Below, piece after piece: positions 7,905-15,949 of a DNA stretch of 44,972 nucleotides. Source of the DNA: CAMLHP01 sp035712285 (GTDB lineage Bacteria; Gemmatimonadota; Gemmatimonadetes; Gemmatimonadales; GWC2-71-9); contig DASTBA010000047.1 in NCBI GenBank assembly GCA_035712285.1, positions 1 through 44,972 on the forward strand, written 5' to 3'. The notes beneath the pieces are model-generated. The model ran no database searches, had not been told where the DNA came from, and saw only the letters and a program-made list of their open reading frames with translations. Each line of letters begins with the position of its first letter. The first letter of the stretch is position 1. Made by a program: the position numbers and the translations under genes.

Positions 7905-9076
7905 TGCGGAGCGCGATGGGTGGCGTCCTCGCCCTGCTGCTGGTCGCGGCGCCGGCGCACGCCCAGGTGAGCATCGCCACGGCGGACGGCTGGACCTTCA
8001 CCTTCGCGGGGAACGTGGGTGCGTTCTACGTGTTCGAACACCAGAGTGCCGCCGGCCAGGTGGTGACGCCCGGCGCGCTGGTGGGCATCGGTGGCCAGGG
8101 CTCGGCGGTGCGAAGCGGCTATCTGCCGGCGTTTGCGGTGCTCGACGCCAAGGGCACCGAGGGCACGGTGGATCTCACGGCGCATTTCGGCCTGGCGCCG
8201 GTGGTGCAGACCGAGGGTGGGCATGACGACGCCGAGAACCTCGGCGCCCGCATCGATCTCCGGCAGGCCTACGTGAGCGTCGCCGGTCACTGGGGGCGGT
8301 TGCTGGCGGGGCGCGAAGTGGGCGTGTTCGCCCGCCAGGCGATGCTGGGCGACATGTCGCTCTTCGGCACCGGCGCCACCGGCGGCATCACCGGCAATCC
8401 GGGCGGCACGACGCTGGGGCACAGCGGCTACGGGTATATCTACCCCGGCTTCAACGCGCAGTTCGCGTACAGTACCCCGGAGCGGCTGCCGCTGCAGGCG
8501 ACCATCGCGATCTTCGATCCCAGCACCAACAACGGTTTCGACGAACTTGCGGCGCCGCGACTGGAGACCGAACTGCAGTGGACCCGCGCCGGCGGCACGC
8601 TCTGGGCGTCGGGACTGCTGCAGGCGGAACGGGACACCCGGCTCGGCATCAGCACCGCCGCCTGGGGCGCATCCGCGGGCGGCAAGGTGCAGTTCCGCGG
8701 TGCGACGCTCTCGGCACACGGCTTCATGGGGCGCGGCATCGGACAGACCACACTCTTCCGCGACGCACGAAGCATCGACACCACGAGGGTGTCGTTGCGC
8801 CGCAGCGAGGGATTGTACACCCAGTTCACCGTGCAGCTCCGGGGCGGCAGCGCCACGCTGGGCGCGGCGCTGGGTGCGAGCCGCCTTCGATCGGCGCCGG
8901 ACGAGCCGTATTTCCGCACCATGAATCGCGCCGCCACCGTCGGGGCGTACCTCCAGGCCACCCGATCGCTCAAGATCGTGGGCGAGGTGACGGAGGCCTG
9001 GACCCTGGACGCCGATCCTGCCACGCGGAACAACCGCTCCACCGCCGTTGCCGCCGGCATGCTGCTGTTCTTCTGA
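7904..9076 (+). CDS. Outer-membrane porin-like beta-barrel protein
   Basis: A 390-residue exported protein with a signal peptide ending AHAQ (about residue 21), then alternating polar/hydrophobic strands with many Gly and aromatic residues, and a C-terminal Phe (MLLFF), the sorting signal of outer-membrane barrels. It resembles Gram-negative porins of the trimeric type: an early strand YVFEH, the RQAYVSV-GHWGRLLAGRE segment and repeated barrel strands. ATG 7904 is chosen since AAGGAG (7893-7898) lies 5 nt upstream; a GTG three bases earlier is too close. It is the last gene of the thiO run. Confidence 0.78.
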   Translation: MRSAMGGVLALLLVAAPAHAQVSIATADGWTFTFAGNVGAFYVFEHQSAAGQVVTPGALVGIGGQGSAVRSGYLPAFAVLDAKGTEGTVDLTAHFGLAPVVQTEGGHDDAENLGARIDLRQAYVSVAGHWGRLLAGREVGVFARQAMLGDMSLFGTGATGGITGNPGGTTLGHSGYGYIYPGFNAQFAYSTPERLPLQATIAIFDPSTNNGFDELAAPRLETELQWTRAGGTLWASGLLQAERDTRLGISTAAWGASAGGKVQFRGATLSAHGFMGRGIGQTTLFRDARSIDTTRVSLRRSEGLYTQFTVQLRGGSATLGAALGASRLRSAPDEPYFRTMNRAATVGAYLQATRSLKIVGEVTEAWTLDADPATRNNRSTAVAAGMLLFF

Positions 9077-9083
9077 CGCCAGG

Positions 9084-9131
9084 TTTTCGTGTCTTCGTGC
9101 CTGCATGTTTTCGTGGCTCCGTGCTTACATC
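9084..9131. repeat. Degenerate 8-bp tandem repeat (NNTTCGTG)
   Basis: Five or six consecutive octamers of the form NNTTCGTG (TTTTCGTG, TCTTCGTG, CCTGCATG, TTTTCGTG, GCTCCGTG and a decayed sixth) fill the gap between the porin gene and lipA. The strict 8-base phase is visible by eye. Such CACGAA-rich arrays are a type of intergenic filler seen in several environmental genomes; no function is known to me. Confidence 0.6.
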
Positions 9132-9202
9132 CCCCTCCCGATCCGACTAAGTTTCCCGCCTGAAGGCCGCGGTCCCGCGGCCGGTTCAGGAGCGTGAGGC
9201 CC

Positions 9203-10126
9203 GTGGCCACATCACTGGTTCAGCTCTCGCGCGCCCGCACCTCGCCGACGCCGGTACGCAAGCCGGGCTGGCTCAAGGTGGCGGCGCCGGGTGGCCCCAA
9301 TTACGTGCAGCTCAAGCGCCTGATGCGCGAGATGGGCCTGCATACCGTGTGCGAGGAGGCGCGCTGCCCGAACATCGGCGAGTGCTGGCAGCACCGGGCC
9401 GCCACCTTCATGATCCTGGGCGACGTCTGCACCCGGAACTGCACCTACTGCGCGGTCGCCCACGGCACCCCGAAGGCCTTCGACCCGCTGGAGCCGGTGC
9501 GGCTGGCGGAGGCGGTGGAGCGGATGGGGCTGGCGCACGTGGTGATCACGTCCGTGGACCGCGACGACCTGCCGAACGGCGGAGCCGAGGCGTTCGCGGG
9601 CTGCATCACCGAGATCAAGCGGCGGCTCCCGGCAACGTCGGTGGAGGTGCTGATCCCCGACTTCAAGGGGTCGGCGCGCGCGCTGGGGATCGTGATGGAC
9701 GCCGGGCCGGACATCCTCAACCACAATCTGGAGACGGCCGAGCGTCTCTACCGGCTGGCGCGGCCGGGCGGACGCTATGACCGGGCGCTTGGGGTGCTGC
9801 GGCTGGCCCGGGAACTGGGTGGTCCGCGCGCGCTCACCAAGAGCGGCGTGATCCTGGGCATGGGCGAGGAATGGGACGAGATCCTCGCCTGCCTCCGCGA
9901 TCTCCGGCGCGCCGACGTGAACATCGTGACGCTCGGCCAGTACCTCCGGCCGAGCGACGGTCACCTGCCGGTGGCGCGGTATTACACCCCTGAGGAGTTC
10001 GCCGAGCTGCGCGAGGCGGGCCTGCGCATGGGATTCGCCCATGTCCAGGCCAGTCCGCTGACCCGCAGCTCGTATCATGCCTGGGAGCAGGTGGACAGCG
10101 CCCGGGCCCAGCAGAGGACGGCGTGA
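9203..10126 (+). CDS. lipA: Lipoyl synthase
   Basis: A 307-residue radical SAM enzyme that inserts two sulfurs into octanoyl groups on lipoyl domains, making lipoyl cofactor for PDH. The auxiliary cluster motif (Cys50, Cys55, Cys61 in CEEARCPNIGEC) and the SAM cluster motif CTRNCTYC (Cys76, Cys80, Cys83) are intact, and the C-terminal TRSSYHAWE segment is present. GTG 9203 is chosen; GTG 9194 is in frame but only 1 nt from the CAGGAG sequence (9187-9192), which suits 9203 better. It overlaps pdhA (TGATG), a logical arrangement because PdhC just downstream is its substrate. No lipB is seen. Confidence 0.95.
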   Translation: MATSLVQLSRARTSPTPVRKPGWLKVAAPGGPNYVQLKRLMREMGLHTVCEEARCPNIGECWQHRAATFMILGDVCTRNCTYCAVAHGTPKAFDPLEPVRLAEAVERMGLAHVVITSVDRDDLPNGGAEAFAGCITEIKRRLPATSVEVLIPDFKGSARALGIVMDAGPDILNHNLETAERLYRLARPGGRYDRALGVLRLARELGGPRALTKSGVILGMGEEWDEILACLRDLRRADVNIVTLGQYLRPSDGHLPVARYYTPEEFAELREAGLRMGFAHVQASPLTRSSYHAWEQVDSARAQQRTA

Positions 10127-11148
10127 TGGCGGGAACGGCGACCCAGTCGCACAAGGAAGCTGGTGTGGACGAGCGTACCGCGGACACCTGGCGCCACTGG
10201 CTGCGCCAGATGGTGCTGATCCGGCGCTTCGAGGAAAAGGCGGGTGAGGCGTACAGCATCGGCAAGATCGGCGGGTTCTGCCACCTGTACATCGGCCAGG
10301 AGGCGCTGGCGGTCGGCACGCTGGCCGCGCTCCGGCCCGATGATTACGTGGTGAGCGCCTACCGCGAGCATGGCCAGGCGCTGGCGCGCGGCATGAGCTC
10401 GCGCAGCGTGATGGCCGAGCTCTACGGCAAGGCCACCGGCTGCTCCAAGGGCAAGGGCGGCTCCATGCACATCTTCGACGTGGGGCTGCACTTCATGGGC
10501 GGGCACGGCATCGTGGGCGGCCAGATCCCGCTGGGGGCGGGGTTCGCCTTCTCGGCCAAGTACCGGGGCACCGACCAGGTCTCCCTCTGCTATTTCGGGG
10601 AGGCGGCGGCCAACATCGGCGCCTTCCATGAATCGCTCAACATGGCCGGCCTCTGGAAGCTGCCGGCCATCTTCGTGATCGAGAACAACGGCTACGGCAT
10701 GGGGACGGCGCTGGCCCGCGCCGCCGCCATCACCGACCTCTTCGAACGCGCGGCCAGCTACAACATGCCGGGCGTCGTGGTGGACGGGCAGGACGTCGTC
10801 AGCGTGCACGACGCCACGACGGTCGCAGTGCAGCGCGCGCGTGACGAATCCACGCCGACGCTCATGGAAATCCGCACCTACCGCTACGTCGGCCATTCGA
10901 TGTCGGACGCGGCGCACGGCACCTACCGCACCAAGGACGAAGTGGAACAGTACCGGCGCCGGGACCCGATCGAGGTGCTCGCCGCGCGCATGCGCGAGGC
11001 CGGGCTGCTGGATGATGCGGCCATGGCGGCACTGGAGCAGGATGTGGCGGCGGAGGTGGAGGACGCGGTGCAGTTCGCGGAGAACTCGCCGGAACCGGAC
11101 CCGTCGGAGCTGTACACCGACGTGTACGCGCCGGAAGGGGGCCACTGA
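10126..11148 (+). CDS. pdhA: Pyruvate dehydrogenase E1 component, alpha subunit
   Basis: A 340-residue thiamine-diphosphate subunit that, with PdhB, decarboxylates pyruvate and acetylates the lipoyl group of E2. Typical segments are YIGQEALAVG, YREHGQALARG, GKGGSMHIF, GGHGIVGGQIPLGAG and ENNGYGMGT. The cofactor motif, usually GDG...NN, reads GEA (residues 158-160) with NN at 187-188 and correct spacing; the Mg-binding Asp is Glu here. The ATG overlaps the lipA stop and the gene's stop overlaps pdhB. A branched-chain 2-oxoacid substrate is a possible alternative, but the E2 and operon context favour pyruvate. Confidence 0.93.
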   Translation: MAGTATQSHKEAGVDERTADTWRHWLRQMVLIRRFEEKAGEAYSIGKIGGFCHLYIGQEALAVGTLAALRPDDYVVSAYREHGQALARGMSSRSVMAELYGKATGCSKGKGGSMHIFDVGLHFMGGHGIVGGQIPLGAGFAFSAKYRGTDQVSLCYFGEAAANIGAFHESLNMAGLWKLPAIFVIENNGYGMGTALARAAAITDLFERAASYNMPGVVVDGQDVVSVHDATTVAVQRARDESTPTLMEIRTYRYVGHSMSDAAHGTYRTKDEVEQYRRRDPIEVLAARMREAGLLDDAAMAALEQDVAAEVEDAVQFAENSPEPDPSELYTDVYAPEGGH

Positions 11149-12131
11149 TGGCGGTCCTCACCTATCGCGATGCGCTGAACCAGGCGCTCCGCGAGGAGAT
11201 GACGCGGGACGAGAACGTCTTCCTCATGGGCGAGGAAGTCGCGGAGTACAACGGCGCCTACAAGGTCAGCCGCGGCCTGCTGGAGGAGTTCGGCCCGATG
11301 CGGGTGGTGGACACCCCCATCGCCGAGCTGGGCTTTGCCGGCATCGGCGTGGGCGCCGCCATGACGGGACTCCGGCCGGTCATCGAGATGATGACCTGGA
11401 ACTTCGCCCTCCTCGCGATCGACCAGATCGTGAACGCCGCCGCCAAGGTCCGCTACATGTCGGGCGGGCAGGTGCCCTGCCCCATCGTCTTCCGGGGCCC
11501 CGGGGGCGCGGCCTTGCAGCTCGCCGCCCAGCATTCGCAGGCCTTCGAATCGTGGTACGCGCACGTGCCGGGCCTCACGGTGATCGCGCCCGCCACTCCG
11601 GCCGACGCGAAGGGGCTGCTCAAGAGCGCCATTCGCGACGAGAACCCGGTGGTGTTCATGGAAGGGGAGATGCTGTACAACACCAAGGGCGAGGTGCCCG
11701 AGGGCGAGTACACCATCCCGATCGGCAAGGCGGACGTGAAGCGCGAGGGCTCGGACGTGACCCTGGTCTGCCATTCGAAGACCGTCGCCGTGGCGCTCAA
11801 GGCCGCGGATCAGCTGGCCGGGGACCAGATCAAGGCCGAGGTGCTCGACCTCCGCACCATCCGCCCGCTCGACACCGACGCGCTGCTCGCCTCGGTGGCG
11901 AAGACCCATCGCTGCGTGGTGGTGGAGGAGGGCTGGCCCTACGCCGGCGTCGGGGCCCAGGTGGCGTACGAGATCCAGGAGCGGATCTTCGACGAGCTGG
12001 ACGCGCCGGTGCTCCGGGTCACCCAGGCCGACGTCCCGATGCCGTACAACCGCGCCCTCGAGAAGGCGGCCAAGCCGGACCCGGCGCGGGTGGCGGCAGC
12101 GGTGCGGCGCGTGCTCTACGTCGAGGCATAG
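11148..12131 (+). CDS. pdhB: Pyruvate dehydrogenase E1 component, beta subunit
   Basis: A 327-residue transketolase-like subunit pairing with PdhA to form the alpha2beta2 E1. It begins TYRDALNQALREEM, contains MGEEVAEYNGAYKVSRGL with the conserved Glu that activates thiamine diphosphate, AELGFAGIGVGAAMTG, the RGPGG segment and the C-terminal VVVEEGWPYAGVGAQVAYEI with DVPMPYN. Length matches the family. It starts inside the pdhA stop (TGATG) and ends 3 nt before pdhC. Confidence 0.95.
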   Translation: MAVLTYRDALNQALREEMTRDENVFLMGEEVAEYNGAYKVSRGLLEEFGPMRVVDTPIAELGFAGIGVGAAMTGLRPVIEMMTWNFALLAIDQIVNAAAKVRYMSGGQVPCPIVFRGPGGAALQLAAQHSQAFESWYAHVPGLTVIAPATPADAKGLLKSAIRDENPVVFMEGEMLYNTKGEVPEGEYTIPIGKADVKREGSDVTLVCHSKTVAVALKAADQLAGDQIKAEVLDLRTIRPLDTDALLASVAKTHRCVVVEEGWPYAGVGAQVAYEIQERIFDELDAPVLRVTQADVPMPYNRALEKAAKPDPARVAAAVRRVLYVEA

Positions 12132-12134
12132 CAG

Positions 12135-13388
12135 ATGGCAACCAAGGTCGTCATGGAGGCGCTCTCCCCCACGATGGAAGAGGGGCGCCTCGTCGAGTGG
12201 AAGAAGAACGAGGGCGATGCGGTCGCGGTCGGCGACGTGCTCGCCGATGTCGAGACCGACAAGGCGGTGATGGAACTGGTCGCCCGGGCCGGCGGAACCT
12301 TGTTGCGCCAGGTGGCCAAGGCCGGTGCCACGGTGCCGGTGTCGGACGTGGTCGGGTGGATCGGCACGCCGGGCGAGGCGATCGAGGGGAACGGGGCGAA
12401 GGGGGCGGACAGGACGAGCGGGGCGGGCAAGGCGGACGAGACCGGCAAGGCGGAACGGTTGCCGAAGCCCGAACCGGTGGAAGCGCCAAGGCCTGCGCCG
12501 GTGGCGGCACCGGTGATGGAGCGGGCTGCCGGGGAGCGGATCAAGGCTTCGCCCCTGGCGCGGCGGATCGCCTCGGAGCGTGGCATCGACCTCAGCGCCG
12601 TCCAGGGCTCGGGACCGGCAGGCCGGATCGTCCAGCGCGACGTGGAGGGCGCCATGCCCGCGGCGGCCGCGGCGCGGACGGTTCCGGTCGCCTACGCCGC
12701 ACCGGGCGAAGCGTACCGCGATGTTCCGCTCACCCAGATCCGGAAGACCATCGCGCGACGGCTGGCGCAGTCCATCGGCCCGGTGCCCACGTTCTATCTC
12801 ACCGCCGAAGCGGACATGGAGCGGGTGGCCGAGGCGCGCACGGCCCTCAACGCCGCCGGCGACGCGAAGATCTCCTTCAACGACATCATCATCAAGGCGA
12901 CGGCGCTCGCGCTCCGCCAGCACCCGGCGTGCAACGGCTGGTGGCAGGACGATCACATCCGCTACTGGAACGAGGTGCACCTCGGCATGGCGGTGGCGGT
13001 GGAAGACGGGCTCATCACGCCGGTCATCCGCCACGCCGACCGGAAGTCCCTGCGGGCAATCTCGGCCGAGACGCGGGACCTGGCCGCGCGGGCGCGGGAG
13101 CGGCGCCTCACGCCCGAGGAATACACCGGGAGCACCTTCTCGGTCTCCAACCTCGGCATGTTCGACATTGACGACTTCACCGCCATCATCAACCCGCCGG
13201 AGGCGGGCATCCTGGCCATCGGGCGGATCGCCGAGCAGGCGGTGCCGGTGGCGGGCGGCTTCGCGTCCCGGAAGCGGATGCGGATCACGATGTCCTGCGA
13301 TCACCGGGTCATAGACGGCGCCACCGGCGCCCAGTTCCTCCGTACCCTCCGGCAGATGCTGGAGAATCCGCTGGTGATGGTGTGGTAG
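12135..13388 (+). CDS. pdhC: Pyruvate dehydrogenase E2, dihydrolipoamide acetyltransferase
   Basis: A 417-residue core subunit that carries the acetyl group from E1 to CoA. It has one lipoyl domain (residues 3-77) with the lipoylated Lys43 in ETDKAVME, a Pro/Ala/Lys linker (about 80-130), a peripheral-subunit-binding domain (SPLARRIASERGIDL, about 137-172) and the acyltransferase domain (about 195-417) with CDHRVIDGA, giving catalytic His390 and Asp394. A single lipoyl domain is at the short end of the usual range. Substrate context: lipA upstream in the same run makes the cofactor for Lys43. Confidence 0.95.
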   Translation: MATKVVMEALSPTMEEGRLVEWKKNEGDAVAVGDVLADVETDKAVMELVARAGGTLLRQVAKAGATVPVSDVVGWIGTPGEAIEGNGAKGADRTSGAGKADETGKAERLPKPEPVEAPRPAPVAAPVMERAAGERIKASPLARRIASERGIDLSAVQGSGPAGRIVQRDVEGAMPAAAAARTVPVAYAAPGEAYRDVPLTQIRKTIARRLAQSIGPVPTFYLTAEADMERVAEARTALNAAGDAKISFNDIIIKATALALRQHPACNGWWQDDHIRYWNEVHLGMAVAVEDGLITPVIRHADRKSLRAISAETRDLAARARERRLTPEEYTGSTFSVSNLGMFDIDDFTAIINPPEAGILAIGRIAEQAVPVAGGFASRKRMRITMSCDHRVIDGATGAQFLRTLRQMLENPLVMVW

Positions 13389-13449
13389 GAAGGACGCACG
13401 GTGGTGCGCCCCTGCTGCCCACATTTCATGACTTTCGACCGAGGATCCC

Positions 13450-14844
13450 GTGGCACAATTCGATGTCATCGTTCTGGGAGGCGGGCCGGCCGGCTACGTG
13501 TGCGCGATCCGGGCGGCGCAGCTGGGGCTGAGCACTGCCGTGGTCGAGAAGGACAAGCTCGGCGGCGTGTGCGTCAACATCGGGTGCATCCCGACCAAGG
13601 CGCTCCTCTACAGCGCCTACATCGCCCGCGTCCTGGCCCATGAGGCGAAGGACCTCGGCATCACGACCGGCGAGATGAAGACCGACTACGGCGTGGCGAT
13701 GCGGCGGTCCCGCAAGGTATCGGAGCAGAACTCCAAGGGCGTCGGCTTCCTGATGAAGAAGCACAAGATCACGGTGCTGAGCGGCACCGGGACCGTGCTG
13801 CCGGGCCGGAAGGTGAAGGTGGGCAACGAGACCCACGAGGCGAAGAAGGCGCTGGTGATCGCCACCGGGTCCCGGGTGAAGGGAATCCCGCAGATCGGCC
13901 TCGAGCTGAACGGCACCACGGTGATCAGTTCCGACGAGGCCCTCTTCCTGGAATCGGCGCCGAAGAGCCTGGCGATCATCGGCGCCGGCGCCGTCGGCAG
14001 CGAATTCGCCGACATCTTCAACGCCTTCGGCACCAAGGTCACCCTGATCGAGGCCCTGCCGCGCATCCTGCCGGTGGAGGATGCCGAGAGTTCCGACGCA
14101 GTGGCCAAGAGCTACAAGAAGCGCGGCATCGACGTGTTCGCCGGTGCCAAGGTGACCGCCGCCAAGGTGGGCAAGGACCAGGTGACGCTGCAGCTGGAGG
14201 TGGGAGGCCAGAAGCAGGAGGTCACCGCCGAGAAGGTCCTCATGGCTGCCGGCCGGGCCGTCAACACCGAGAACATGGGCTTCAAGGAAGCCGGTATCGA
14301 ACTCACCGAGCGCGGCTTCGTCAAGGTGAATCTCGATACCCTGGAGACGACGGCCAGGGGCGTCTACTGCATCGGGGATGTGGCCGGCCCGCCGATGCTG
14401 GCGCACAAGGGGAGCCGCGAAGGCGTGGTGGTGGCGGAGCGGATCGCCGGGCATCACCCGCCGGCGATCAAGTACGACAACATCCCGAGCGTTACCTACT
14501 GCAAGCCCGAGGTGGCCAGCATCGGGCTCACCGAGGAGCAGTGCAAGGAGAAGAAGCTCGACGTGCAGGTGGGCCGTTTCCCCTTCAGCGCCAACGGGCG
14601 GGCCCGTGCCACCAACGAAACCGAGGGCTTCGTCAAGGTCATCCGCGGCACGAAGTATGGCGAGATCCTCGGCGCGCACATCGTGGGCGGGCACGCCTCC
14701 GAGATGATCCACGAGCTGGCCGTGGCCCGGGAAAACGAGTTCACCGTCGAGGAAGTGGATCTCGCGGTGCATGCGCATCCGACGCTGAGCGAGGCGGTGG
14801 CGGAGGCGTGTCTCGACTCGATGGGCCGCGTCATCCACATCTGA
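13450..14844 (+). CDS. lpdA: Dihydrolipoyl dehydrogenase (E3)
   Basis: A 464-residue FAD-dependent NAD oxidoreductase that reoxidises the dihydrolipoyl arm of E2. It shows the FAD fold VIVLGGGPAGYVCAI, redox-active Cys41 and Cys46 in GGVCVNIGCIPTK, the NAD fold IIGAGAVGSEFA, YCIGDVAG, and the catalytic HAHPTLSE with His443 and Glu448. It starts at GTG 13450 with GAGGA about 5 nt upstream. The 61-bp gap to pdhC is the largest in this operon. It may also serve a 2-oxoglutarate dehydrogenase or glycine cleavage system elsewhere. Confidence 0.95.
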   Translation: MAQFDVIVLGGGPAGYVCAIRAAQLGLSTAVVEKDKLGGVCVNIGCIPTKALLYSAYIARVLAHEAKDLGITTGEMKTDYGVAMRRSRKVSEQNSKGVGFLMKKHKITVLSGTGTVLPGRKVKVGNETHEAKKALVIATGSRVKGIPQIGLELNGTTVISSDEALFLESAPKSLAIIGAGAVGSEFADIFNAFGTKVTLIEALPRILPVEDAESSDAVAKSYKKRGIDVFAGAKVTAAKVGKDQVTLQLEVGGQKQEVTAEKVLMAAGRAVNTENMGFKEAGIELTERGFVKVNLDTLETTARGVYCIGDVAGPPMLAHKGSREGVVVAERIAGHHPPAIKYDNIPSVTYCKPEVASIGLTEEQCKEKKLDVQVGRFPFSANGRARATNETEGFVKVIRGTKYGEILGAHIVGGHASEMIHELAVARENEFTVEEVDLAVHAHPTLSEAVAEACLDSMGRVIHI

Positions 14845-14846
14845 GC

Positions 14847-15293
14847 ATGACGGAACCCGAAGCGGCGGCGGGCCCGCCCGACGCCGCCGAAGATGCCGCG
14901 ATCCGGCGCCTGATGCGGCTCGCCCTTCGGGGCACCGCGATGGGGGCGCTGACCGGCACGGCGGTCGTGGTGGCGGCCGTGCTCGGGGTGGTGCACCTGC
15001 GGGCCGGCAACCCTGCCGCCCGTGCCGGGCTCGGCTCCGCACCCGGGACCCTGCTGCTCGCAGGCACGCTTGGCGGCATGCTCATCGCCGCAGCCGCCAC
15101 CTGGCTGGTGCTTGCGCCGCTGGGCAACTGGTTCCGCCGCGGCATGCTGGGTACGGTGAGCGCGTTCGCCACCGCCGTGCTCATGCTGCTGGCCATCCCG
15201 GTCCATGCCCGGTTCGGCCCGACGGGCCTCGCCGCACTCCTCGTGCTCTGCCTGGGAGGCGCCCTCCTGCTGTTCCGCTCCACACAGCGGTAA
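14847..15293 (+). CDS. Four-helix membrane protein, possible ATP synthase protein I-like
   Basis: A 148-residue inner-membrane protein with an acidic N-terminal tail (about 24 residues) and four hydrophobic segments (about 27-50, 64-88, 97-118 and 123-144) rich in Ala, Leu and Gly. The frame is open upstream only as a shadow of lpd; ATG 14847 lies 2 nt after the lpd stop. I do not recognise a firm family; its size and helix pattern are only loosely similar to AtpI/UncI proteins, and no atpB is next to it. It probably shares the pdh transcript. Confidence 0.65.
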   Translation: MTEPEAAAGPPDAAEDAAIRRLMRLALRGTAMGALTGTAVVVAAVLGVVHLRAGNPAARAGLGSAPGTLLLAGTLGGMLIAAAATWLVLAPLGNWFRRGMLGTVSAFATAVLMLLAIPVHARFGPTGLAALLVLCLGGALLLFRSTQR

Positions 15294-15385
15294 TCCGGTT
15301 TCCCGCCGAAGGGAAGCGCGGGCTGCGGGCGTCCGCTCCACCGCGAAGGTTGATTCTGCGGCGCCATCCTGCCATTCTCCGAACC

Positions 15386-15949
15386 ATGTCAGATGAATCC
15401 CGACGCAGCTCGGCCGGGGCGCAAGCGGATGAGCGGGTCAGCGGCATCATGCGCGCGGCGAAGAGCTGGGCGGCGGAAGCACCCAAGGCACTGGAGCCGG
15501 CCATCCGGGCGGTCTGCATCCGCCTCGCGGAGATGGTAGCCGATCAGCGGCACTACCTCGCGCCGCTGCCGGAACCGCAGGAGAGCGAGCGGCGCGCCGT
15601 GCTCGCGCTCGTGGCCGAGCGGTTGCGCGCCCCCGCCGTCACCCGGGGCATCGAGCCGCACCTGAGCGCGCTGGCGGAACTGGAACTCCGCGCCACGGGG
15701 TCGTGGTCGCTGGTGGCCGGGGCACAGAATGAGTGGATCGAGACGGCGATCCGCTACCTGGAAGGGTGCGCCGCGAAGCTGCCGGCCGGTGAGCGGCCGG
15801 ATCCCTACTGGGCGGATGACGTCGTCGCCGGCATCATCGCCTCCGCACGCGCACTCATCGGCGTGGATGAACTGCACGCGCGGACCGAAGCCCGCTATTC
15901 GGGCGGCGTGCCCCGCCCCACCTTGCCGCCGGACACCGACGAGCGCTGA
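15386..15949 (+). CDS. Hypothetical soluble protein
   Basis: A 187-residue, largely alpha-helical, soluble protein with a Ser/Arg/Asp-rich N-terminal tail, two predicted helical stretches (around residues 20-60 and 70-130) and a Pro-rich C-terminus. I do not recognise a family. ATG 15386 is chosen; an in-frame TTG 36 bp upstream lacks a ribosome site. Its TGA abuts the stop of the convergent M20 peptidase (TGATCA at 15947-15952), with no spacer. Confidence 0.65.
   Translation: MSDESRRSSAGAQADERVSGIMRAAKSWAAEAPKALEPAIRAVCIRLAEMVADQRHYLAPLPEPQESERRAVLALVAERLRAPAVTRGIEPHLSALAELELRATGSWSLVAGAQNEWIETAIRYLEGCAAKLPAGERPDPYWADDVVAGIIASARALIGVDELHARTEARYSGGVPRPTLPPDTDER

Noticed and set aside
10841..13469. 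Long open frames on both strands overlapping pdhA, pdhB and pdhC
   Set aside because: Low-complexity Gly/Arg-rich readings; the pdh genes have full motifs.
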